6,548 bases of DNA, from NCBI GenBank assembly GCA_046047235.1, contig JBJOII010000187.1, positions 1 to 6,548 of the forward strand, read 5' to 3'. Below, piece after piece: positions 1-5,519 of the stretch. How positions within the stretch are numbered: position 1 is the stretch's first letter; each line of letters opens with the position of its first letter. Below the pieces are notes generated by a model. The model was not told the origin of the DNA. It saw only the letters and a list, made by a program, of their open reading frames with translations, and ran no database searches. This stretch comes from JBMTVN01 sp046047235 (lineage in GTDB: Bacteria > Verrucomicrobiota > Verrucomicrobiia > Limisphaerales > JAHDYP01). The position numbers were made by a program, and so were the translations under genes.

Positions 1-534
1 GATACGGCGGAGGTCGAAGCGTTGGCAGCGGGAGAGGATCGTTGGGAGGACTTTTTCAGGTTCGGTGGTGGCGAACATGAATTTTACGTGGGAGGGGGGT
101 TCTTCGAGGGTTTTGAGGAGGGCGTTGAAGGCCTCCTTGGTAAGCATGTGCACCTCGTCGATGATGTAGACTTTGAATTTGGAGGTGGCGGGAGCGTATT
201 TGACCGTATCGCGGAGGGCGCGGATTTCATCGATGCCGCGGTTGCTGGCGCCGTCGATTTCCATGACATCGAGGGATCGGCCTTCGGCGATTTCGATGCA
301 GCGCGGGTCATCGTCGGGGAAGTCGAGTTTGGGTCCGTTGGTGCAGTTCAGGCATTTGGCGAAGATGCGGGCGACGGTGGTTTTGCCGGTGCCTCGGGGT
401 CCGCAGAAGAGGTAAGCGTGGGCGATGCGGCCTTGGGTGATGGCATGGGAAAGCGTGGTGGTGACGTGGTCCTGACCGACGACATCGCGGAAGCGTTGTG
501 GTCGGTATTTGCGGGCTATGACTTGGTATGCCAT
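1..534 (-). CDS. dnaX: DNA polymerase III subunit gamma/tau, N-terminal part (runs off left edge)
   Basis: This is the AAA+ ATPase subunit of the clamp loader, which opens the beta sliding clamp and loads it on primed DNA at the replication fork. Only the first 178 residues are present; the rest lies beyond base 1. The frame opens MAYQVIARKYRPQRF, the typical DnaX start. It then shows Walker A GPRGTGKT (residues 45-52), the segment EIDGASNRGIDEIR (92-105), Walker B YIIDEVHM (123-130), FNALLKTLEEPP (136-147) and the sensor/arginine-finger segment TILSRCQRF (165-173). The Cys module that binds zinc in the E. coli protein is reduced: Cys64 and Cys79 are present, but the positions matching Cys73 and Cys76 are Pro and Asp; an extra Cys61 is present. 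The ATG at 534 has only a weak purine stretch (AGAAG) directly before it, so the start rests on protein similarity. The gene lies downstream of ffs on the same strand and may share its transcript. Whether tau and gamma are both made cannot be seen here. Confidence 0.96.
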   Translation of the reverse strand, partial: MAYQVIARKYRPQRFRDVVGQDHVTTTLSHAITQGRIAHAYLFCGPRGTGKTTVARIFAKCLNCTNGPKLDFPDDDPRCIEIAEGRSLDVMEIDGASNRGIDEIRALRDTVKYAPATSKFKVYIIDEVHMLTKEAFNALLKTLEEPPSHVKFMFATTEPEKVLPTILSRCQRFDLRRI

Positions 535-699
535 CTTCTAAAACTTTGTGGGAGAGTAGGTTGTGGTGTGGGTGTGGCGTTTCCGGTATAGATTTGGCGG
601 TAGTGAAGCGGGTTTGGTGTGGGATGGGGTATCTATGGTTCGCGCATGAACTGTCGGGCTAATCTTTCATGGGTGGGTGTTGGGTTCAAGTGCGAGGTT
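535..699. other. Non-coding stretch between ffs and dnaX
   Basis: No convincing gene is seen here. The plus strand is G-rich with several GGG runs (for example 671-684), so the minus-strand transcript leading into dnaX would be C-rich and G-poor. No hairpin with a T run was found to end the ffs transcript, and no good promoter for dnaX was found. Either dnaX has a promoter that I cannot recognise or it is read through from ffs. Confidence 0.5.
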
Positions 700-723
700 G
701 GAGGGGGGGGTGGGGGAGGGGGG
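700..723 (+). repeat. 24-base near-pure G tract (possible G-quadruplex)
   Basis: The tract is G2-A-G8-T-G5-A-G6 on the plus strand, with three G runs of five or more; the 8-G run could also supply two. It therefore fits a G-quadruplex pattern. It begins three bases beyond the 3' end of the SRP RNA gene. It lies on the template strand for ffs, so the transcript itself would be C-rich here. A role in pausing, termination or Rho loading after ffs is only inferred from position and composition. Confidence 0.6.
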
Positions 724-726
724 TAA

Positions 727-820
727 TGCCAGGGTAACCACGGCGGATACGGAGCAGGCTACCGTTGCTGCCTTCCGGCCCTGGCGGGGTTTGCAAGTCC
801 GCATTCCGTGGGCCCTGGCA
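727..820 (-). ncRNA. ffs: Signal recognition particle RNA, small bacterial (4.5S-like) type
   Basis: This RNA forms the core of the SRP with protein Ffh and directs nascent membrane and exported proteins to the FtsY receptor. On the minus strand the conserved apical part reads CCAGGGCCGGAAGGCAGCAA, with a GGAA tetraloop (complement of 773-776) and the asymmetric internal loop that binds the Ffh M domain. The ends pair perfectly: TGCCAGGG at the 5' end with CCCTGGCA at the 3' end. Further pairing in the same long hairpin is CCACGG with CCGTGG, and ATGCGGA with TCCGTAT (one G-U pair). Length is about 94 nt, typical of the Alu-less form. The ends are set by the terminal stem; the true 5' end may lie a few bases upstream, in the T run. 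It precedes dnaX on the same strand, an arrangement known elsewhere. Confidence 0.93.
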
Positions 821-830
821 AAAACCGGGG

Positions 831-860
831 CTAGTATTGGTATCGGGACTGAGGCATCAA
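831..860 (-). promoter_or_regulatory. Candidate sigma70-type promoter for ffs
   Basis: On the minus strand TTGATG (complement of 855-860, 4 of 6 matches to the -35 consensus) is followed after 18 bases by TACTAG (complement of 831-836, 3 of 6 matches to the -10 consensus). A start about seven bases further on would fall in the T run just before the terminal stem of the SRP RNA, which is the right place. The match to consensus is modest, so the assignment depends mainly on position. Confidence 0.4.
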
Positions 861-897
861 GCAGATTCGCCGATGAAGTTTCCCCTTTTGCTTGTGC

Positions 898-935
898 GCG
901 GGCCTCATTATGTTCCCGCATTCGGTTTTAGCGGG
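898..935 (+). promoter_or_regulatory. Possible alternative-hairpin leader upstream of lepA
   Basis: Three short elements GCGGG (898-902), CCCGC (915-919) and GCGGG (931-935) occur in series. The middle one can pair with either outer one. The downstream hairpin is slightly stronger (TCCCGC with GCGGGA, 914-919 with 931-936, 11-base loop). It ends 22 bases before the lepA Shine-Dalgarno sequence. This could be a leader structure, but a -10-like TATGTT lies at 909-914, so part of the region may be promoter rather than RNA. No T run follows, so it is not a simple terminator. Confidence 0.25.
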
Positions 936-958
936 AGAGCGTCACCGGCGATGCAATC

Positions 959-964
959 GGGAGG
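959..964 (+). promoter_or_regulatory. Shine-Dalgarno sequence of lepA
   Basis: GGGAGG lies 10 bases before the ATG at 975. It decides the start: the open frame continues upstream to 765 but would then overlap the SRP RNA gene, and those upstream residues do not resemble LepA. Confidence 0.75.
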
Positions 965-974
965 CGCGTCAAAC

Positions 975-2765
975 ATGGACACATCACGAATACGCAATTT
1001 TAGTATCATCGCTCACATCGACCACGGGAAGACCACGCTTTCCGACAGGTTGCTTCATATGACCGGTACGATTTCCGATCGGGAGATGCAGAACCAGTTG
1101 TTGGACTCGATGGATTTGGAGCGGGAGCGGGGGATTACCATCAAGGCTCATCCGGTCACGATGTATTACAAGGCGGATGATGGTGAGACGTATGAGTTGA
1201 ACCTGATCGACACGCCAGGGCACGTGGATTTCTCGTATGAGGTTTCGCGGAGTTTGGCTGCGTGCGAGGGGGCGCTATTGATTGTTGATGCGGCGCAGGG
1301 GGTGGAGGCGCAGACCGTGGCGAACGTGCATTTGGCGATGAAGCAGAACTTGGAGATCATTCCGGTGATCAACAAGATTGACCTGCCGCATGCGAACGTG
1401 GAGATGGCGCGGCAACAGTTGGAGGACATCCTGGCGATACCGGGAGATTCTGCGATTCCTTCGAGTGCCAAGGAAGGGATAGGTATTAAGGAGATACTGG
1501 AGGCGATTGTGAAGCGGGTGCCGGCGCCGAAGGGGGATCGGACCAAGCCGCTGCAGGCGCTGACGATTGATTCTTATTTCGATTCTTTCCGTGGGGTTGT
1601 GACGTTGGTGCGGGTCTTTCAGGGTGAGCTGAGGGCGAAGACGCAGGTTCAGCTTTTGCACTCGGGCAAGAACGTTGAGATCAAGGAAGTGGGGAGTTTC
1701 AATCCCAAGCCGTATGTGCGGGATGTCCTGGTGGCTGGTGAGACGGGTTATTTGACGGCGAACATCAAGAGTCCGAAGGACGTGAAGATTGGCGACACGT
1801 TGACGGACAGCAAGCGGCCGGCGCCGGCGCTGTCGGGTTTTCAGGAGATTCACCCGATGGTGTATAGCGGGATTTACCCGATCAACACGGCTGACTACGA
1901 GGCGTTGAAGGCGAGTTTGGCGAAGTTACAGTTGAACGACTCGGCTTTTGTTTACCAATCGGAGAGCACCGTTGCGTTGGGTTTTGGTTTTCGTTGCGGG
2001 TTTCTGGGCTTGTTGCATCTGGAGATTGTGCAGGAGCGGTTGCGTCGGGAGTATGACATGGACATCATCGCCACGTATCCGAGCGTGGTGTATCGGGTGA
2101 TCATGACGGACAGCACCGTGAAGGAGATCGACAATCCTGCGTTCATGCCTGAGCCGACGTATATCCGGGAGGTGGAGGAGCCGATGGTGAAGACCTTCCT
2201 GATTTGTCCCAACGAATATATTGGGGACATGATGGCATTGGTTTCGGAGAAGCGGGGTGAGTTGCATCACACTGAGACACTGGACACGCGTCGAGTGATG
2301 ATGACTTGTCGGATTCCGTTGGCTGAGATTCTGATCGATTTCCATGACCGGATTAAGAGCATCACGCGTGGTTATGGTTCGATGGATTACGAGCACGACG
2401 GGTATCAGGAATCTGACATGGTGAAGTTGGACATTCTGGTGAATGGCGAGAGTGTGGATGCGTTTTCGTGCATTGTGCATCGGACCAAGGCGGAGGGGCG
2501 GGGTCGGGCTATTGCGGCGAAGCTGAAGGATGTCATTCCGCGGCAGCAATATCAGGTGGCGATTCAGGCTGCGATTGGCGGCAAGGTTGTTGCGCGTGAG
2601 ACCTTGGGAGCGTTGCGCAAGGATGTGACTGCGAAGTGTTATGGCGGTGACATCACGCGTAAGCGCAAGCTGTTGGAGAAGCAGAAAGAGGGCAAGAAGC
2701 GGATGAAAGCGATCGGTTCGGTGCAGATCCCGCAGGAGGCATTTATCCAGGTATTGAAGGCATGA
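975..2765 (+). CDS. lepA: Elongation factor 4 (LepA), ribosome-associated translational GTPase
   Basis: LepA/EF4 binds the ribosome as a GTPase; proposed roles are back-translocation of stalled ribosomes and help in 30S assembly. The product of 596 residues has the usual length (about 600). The G domain shows P-loop AHIDHGKTT (13-21), switch I ERGITIKA (51-58), DTPGHVDF (79-86) with the catalytic His83, NKID (133-136) and the SAK motif (164-166). Domains II, III and V follow, including GFGFRCGFLGLLHLEIVQER. The LepA-specific C-terminal domain is intact, ending in KCYGGDITRKRKLLEKQKEG and IPQEAFIQVL. The start at 975 gives MDTSRIRNFSIIAHIDHGK, as expected for the family, and has a good Shine-Dalgarno sequence. 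An in-frame ATG at 951 is less likely because it lies upstream of that site. The stop overlaps the lepB start by four bases, so the two are almost certainly one operon. Silent positions are strongly G/T. Confidence 0.98.
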   Translation: MDTSRIRNFSIIAHIDHGKTTLSDRLLHMTGTISDREMQNQLLDSMDLERERGITIKAHPVTMYYKADDGETYELNLIDTPGHVDFSYEVSRSLAACEGALLIVDAAQGVEAQTVANVHLAMKQNLEIIPVINKIDLPHANVEMARQQLEDILAIPGDSAIPSSAKEGIGIKEILEAIVKRVPAPKGDRTKPLQALTIDSYFDSFRGVVTLVRVFQGELRAKTQVQLLHSGKNVEIKEVGSFNPKPYVRDVLVAGETGYLTANIKSPKDVKIGDTLTDSKRPAPALSGFQEIHPMVYSGIYPINTADYEALKASLAKLQLNDSAFVYQSESTVALGFGFRCGFLGLLHLEIVQERLRREYDMDIIATYPSVVYRVIMTDSTVKEIDNPAFMPEPTYIREVEEPMVKTFLICPNEYIGDMMALVSEKRGELHHTETLDTRRVMMTCRIPLAEILIDFHDRIKSITRGYGSMDYEHDGYQESDMVKLDILVNGESVDAFSCIVHRTKAEGRGRAIAAKLKDVIPRQQYQVAIQAAIGGKVVARETLGALRKDVTAKCYGGDITRKRKLLEKQKEGKKRMKAIGSVQIPQEAFIQVLKA

Positions 2766-3967
2766 TATTTCGCTGGTTCTTATCCAAGAAAGTGCGGCAT
2801 GCGGTGGATGCCTGTCGTCATGTTGAGCGCATGGTGCGGGCGCAGAGGGATTTGCTGCCTGAGGGGCATGCTGAGCGGGTTCGGGAGGCGGTGCGGGAGG
2901 TCCGGCGGGTTGCGGCTTCCGGGGATTTGAAGGAGCTCGACGGCGTGCTGGAGAATTTAGAGAAGGTTGTTCAGAAGCATTTGAGGCCTTATCCTAGCCC
3001 GGCTTGGCGGGAGAACATTGAGGTGCTGTTGGTGACGGGTGCGGTGGTGTTGGCGCTGAGGACGTTTTTTGTGCAGCCGATGGCGATTCCGACGGGTTCG
3101 GCCCAGCCGACCTTGTGGGGAATTGTGTCGACGAATTTGAAGGAGGAGCCGGATGCGGTGGTGCCCGGGGCGTTGCGGAGGTGGACCGTGGACAAGTGGT
3201 GGCACGGAATTTCGTACCTGCATGTGGTGGCCCGGGCGGATGGGGCCCTGCGGGATTTGGGGCGGGCTTCGCTGGTTTTTCCTTTCATCAAGAAGCAGAC
3301 CCTGACTGTGGGAGACCAGCGGTATACGGTTTATTTTCCGTCCTCATTCAGCAGTGTTCAGGATCAAGCGAGGAATGCCGGTGATGACCTGCGGATTGGG
3401 AGGGTTTACCGGAAGGGTGAGCCGATTGTCAGCCTGAAGGTGGTTGCGGGAGATCATCTATTTGTGAACCGGATGATTTACAACTTCCGGCCGCCGCATC
3501 GCGGAGAGATCATTGTTTTTAGTTCGGCGGGGATGCCGGCGTTGATTCAGGACACGCATTACATCAAGCGACTGGTGGGGTTGCCGGGTGAGCGGGTGCA
3601 GATTGGGAACGACAGGCATCTGATTATTGATGGCAAGCGTTTGGATGCCAGCACGCCGGGATTTGAGAACGTTTACAGTTTTGATCCGTCCAGGCCGCCG
3701 CGGCGTGACGAGTATTCCGGGCACGTGAACAACTTTGTGGCGCGCCAGGCAATTCCGCCGGGGTATCAACGGAACATTGCGCCGTTGTTTGACGATGAGA
3801 ACAGCGTTTATGTGGTGCCGCCGAAGCGATATTTGCCGATGGGCGACAACACCATGAACAGTCATGACGGCCGGGCTTGGGGTGCATTTCCGCAGGAGCA
3901 GTTGGTGGGACGGTCGAGTTTTGTGTTCTGGCCGATCTCGGAGCGATTTGGCTGGGGGTATCGGTAG
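2762..3967 (+). CDS. lepB: Signal peptidase I, long variant with N-terminal helical extension
   Basis: This membrane serine protease (family S26) removes signal peptides from exported proteins on the outer face of the inner membrane. Order of elements in the 401 residues: a charged, helical, probably cytosolic region (1-82); one membrane segment (about 86-104); box B with catalytic Ser113 in IPTGSAQPTLWG (109-120); a long insertion; FRPPHRGEIIVF; the general base Lys269 in HYIKRLVGLPGERV; and box E GDNTMNSHDGRAWG (361-374). Ser and Lys are 156 residues apart, against 55 in E. coli LepB, so about 100 residues are inserted. The Met that normally follows the catalytic Ser is Ala114. All catalytic residues are present, so activity is likely. 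The start overlaps the lepA stop (ATGA); a GAAGG lies directly before the ATG and a better AGGAGG is 22 bases upstream, so translation is probably coupled. The lepA-lepB order is a classical operon. Confidence 0.94.
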   Translation: MIFRWFLSKKVRHAVDACRHVERMVRAQRDLLPEGHAERVREAVREVRRVAASGDLKELDGVLENLEKVVQKHLRPYPSPAWRENIEVLLVTGAVVLALRTFFVQPMAIPTGSAQPTLWGIVSTNLKEEPDAVVPGALRRWTVDKWWHGISYLHVVARADGALRDLGRASLVFPFIKKQTLTVGDQRYTVYFPSSFSSVQDQARNAGDDLRIGRVYRKGEPIVSLKVVAGDHLFVNRMIYNFRPPHRGEIIVFSSAGMPALIQDTHYIKRLVGLPGERVQIGNDRHLIIDGKRLDASTPGFENVYSFDPSRPPRRDEYSGHVNNFVARQAIPPGYQRNIAPLFDDENSVYVVPPKRYLPMGDNTMNSHDGRAWGAFPQEQLVGRSSFVFWPISERFGWGYR

Positions 3968-4065
3968 GGTTGGTTTTAGGAGGGTAATAACCGGGTTGGG
4001 CATAGGTTTCGGCTGGCGAGGTAGTCTGGCGGGCGTCTGATCTGGCCTGCGCCAATAGCACGCAC

Positions 4066-4092
4066 AATGTATGTTATATTTAATTCATATAT
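4066..4092 (+). promoter_or_regulatory. AT-rich promoter-like island before the DUF4015 gene
   Basis: Of 27 bases only three are G or C, in sharp contrast to the GC-rich surroundings. It contains TATATT (4075-4080, 5 of 6 matches to the -10 consensus) and TATATC (4088-4093). No convincing -35 box sits at the right distance. The island lies 80 to 110 bases before the favoured start codon, which suits a promoter for the downstream gene. Confidence 0.4.
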
Positions 4093-4159
4093 CCTGGAAT
4101 TCCTGTGTTTATGGGGGTTTTGGAGTGTGGGGCTGTCCCTGCCCTGTTGGTTTTACGGT

Positions 4160-4165
4160 GGAGGG
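4160..4165 (+). promoter_or_regulatory. Shine-Dalgarno sequence favouring a GTG start at 4175
   Basis: GGAGGG stands nine bases before the GTG at 4175. Neither of the competing starts, ATG at 4067 or ATG at 4217, has a comparable site at the right distance, so this site was used to choose the start. Confidence 0.5.
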
Positions 4166-4174
4166 AGCAACTCC

Positions 4175-5509
4175 GTGATTGCTCGGGAGGCGTTTGGGGG
4201 CCTATATCGACGGCTCATGACCAGAGATTGTGGTGGAATCAAGAGAGCGGGTTTGGGTGTGGGAGGTATCGTTTCCTGTCTGGGTTTTGTTCGGTTAGGT
4301 GGGTATGCGTTGCTGGTGTTGGCGATGGGGTTGGTATTTGGGACTGCGCTGGGAGCTGTGGCAGCGGGTCGTGAGGCCGTGCAGTCGCCCTTGGCGGTGA
4401 CTGGGCCTAGTATTGGCTACGACGTGGATGCATCTGTGGCGGGGTCCGGGATGCCTGAGGTGGTTTATCCGGCTGGTTACGCGGATTTGGTCTATCGTCC
4501 GCTGGCGAAGGTGGAATACGAGGGTAATCCGCGGGTGGACGCCAAGGGTGTTTACGCGACGCTTTATAGTGTTTCGGGGGCGCGACTGGACGAATTGATT
4601 CGGCTGGCGGACACGACGGACATCAATGCATTGGTGATTGATTTCAAGGATGACCGGGGTGATTTACTGATGCCGACCGCGGCTGTGCGACGGTACCATC
4701 CAGGGGCCAAGGAGCCGGTGATGAAGGATGTGGCTCCGTTGATAAAGCGGTTGAAGGAGCACGGGATTTACCCGATTGCGCGGATTGTGACCTTTAAGGA
4801 TCCGTCGTATACGCGGGCGCATCCTAGCAAGGCGATCATGGATCCGGCGACTGGGAAGCCTTATGAGAGTCGTGACGGGCTGACGTGGGCGAGCCCATAT
4901 GATTCAGATTTTCGGGCCTACAATTTGGCTTTGGCGCGGGAGGCTGCTGCGGCGGGTTTCCGGGAGATTCAGTTTGATTACATTCGGTTTCCGGATGTTT
5001 CCATCAGCCGCAAGCTGGACTATCGCAACCCGACGGGTATTTCGAAGGCGCAATCGATTCAGGATTTTCTATTGGAGGCGCGGGGGCAGCTGGCGCCGTT
5101 GCGGGTTTATTTGGCGGCGGACATTTTTGGGTTAGTGCCCACGGTGAGGGACGACATGAACATTGGTCAGTATTGGGAGGCGGTGAGCAATGCGGCGGAC
5201 TATTTATGTCCGATGATGTATCCGAGCCATTATGGGCCGGGCGTCTATGGGTTTCCGGTACCGGACAAGGAGCCGCATGGGGTGCTTGCGCGCGGTCTGG
5301 ACGATTCATTGAAGCGCAACCGGAATCTGGTGACGCCGGCGGAGTTGCGGCCCTGGCTGCAGGCGTTTACGGCGAGCTGGCTGAAGGAGTATCGGACTTA
5401 CGGGATAACCGAGGTCAAGGAGCAGATTCGGGCGTGCAGGGAGCGTGGGATTGAATCGTATTTGATCTGGAATCCGGGGAACCGGTATACGCCCGGGGCG
5501 TATCGGTGA
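4175..5509 (+). CDS. DUF4015-type putative glycoside hydrolase, exported or membrane-anchored
   Basis: The product has 444 residues from the GTG at 4175 and resembles the DUF4015 (Pfam PF13200) proteins, predicted TIM-barrel glycosidases whose substrate I do not know. A hydrophobic stretch at about 41-64, ending AVAAG, looks like a signal peptide or anchor; the preceding region is long and contains Arg and Lys. The barrel runs from about 125 (GVYATLYS) to the end. Conserved parts are ALVIDFKDDRGD (with Asp156 and Lys158), GIYPIARIVTFKDP, REIQFDYIRFPD (with Asp268), YLAADIFGL, CPMMYPSHYGPGVYG and the terminal YLIWNPGNRY. The acidic residues in the third and fifth of these are candidate active-site positions by family analogy only. 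The start is uncertain: ATG 4217 would give 430 residues and still keep the hydrophobic segment, while ATG 4067 gives 480 but lies in the AT-rich island without a Shine-Dalgarno sequence. Its end is 10 bases from the stop of the convergent glgA. A role in polysaccharide turnover is plausible but not shown. Confidence 0.85.
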   Translation: MIAREAFGGLYRRLMTRDCGGIKRAGLGVGGIVSCLGFVRLGGYALLVLAMGLVFGTALGAVAAGREAVQSPLAVTGPSIGYDVDASVAGSGMPEVVYPAGYADLVYRPLAKVEYEGNPRVDAKGVYATLYSVSGARLDELIRLADTTDINALVIDFKDDRGDLLMPTAAVRRYHPGAKEPVMKDVAPLIKRLKEHGIYPIARIVTFKDPSYTRAHPSKAIMDPATGKPYESRDGLTWASPYDSDFRAYNLALAREAAAAGFREIQFDYIRFPDVSISRKLDYRNPTGISKAQSIQDFLLEARGQLAPLRVYLAADIFGLVPTVRDDMNIGQYWEAVSNAADYLCPMMYPSHYGPGVYGFPVPDKEPHGVLARGLDDSLKRNRNLVTPAELRPWLQAFTASWLKEYRTYGITEVKEQIRACRERGIESYLIWNPGNRYTPGAYR

Positions 5510-5519
5510 GCGGTCTCCC

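Larger units (their letters stand above)
3968..4174. other. Intergenic region between lepB and the glycosidase-like gene
   Basis: It holds an imperfect hairpin at 4027-4054: TGGCGGGC pairs with GCC plus CGCCA across a two-base TG bulge, with a 10-base loop. No T run follows, so it is at best a Rho-type or weak terminator after lepB. An AT-rich island follows at 4066-4092. No separate gene is supported. Confidence 0.45.

Noticed and set aside
22..591. Plus-strand open frame of 189 codons
   Set aside because: It lies antisense to dnaX, whose Walker A, Walker B and SRC motifs are clear; the frame is kept open by G-rich composition and its product is low-complexity Gly/Phe/Glu/Val.
831..840. CTAGTATTGG repeated near 4408-4417
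   Set aside because: A single 10-base match in unrelated contexts (ffs promoter region and a coding region); no palindrome or further copies, so probably chance.
765..974. N-terminal extension of lepA by 70 codons
   Set aside because: It would overlap the SRP RNA gene and leader, does not resemble LepA, and a well-placed Shine-Dalgarno sequence precedes the ATG at 975.
1275..2549. Minus-strand open frames of about 190-207 codons inside lepA
   Set aside because: The products are Arg/His/Leu/Asn-rich antisense shadows of an intact conserved gene.
4027..4054. Rho-independent terminator after lepB
   Set aside because: The hairpin has a bulge and no T run after it, so it was mentioned only within the intergenic entry.
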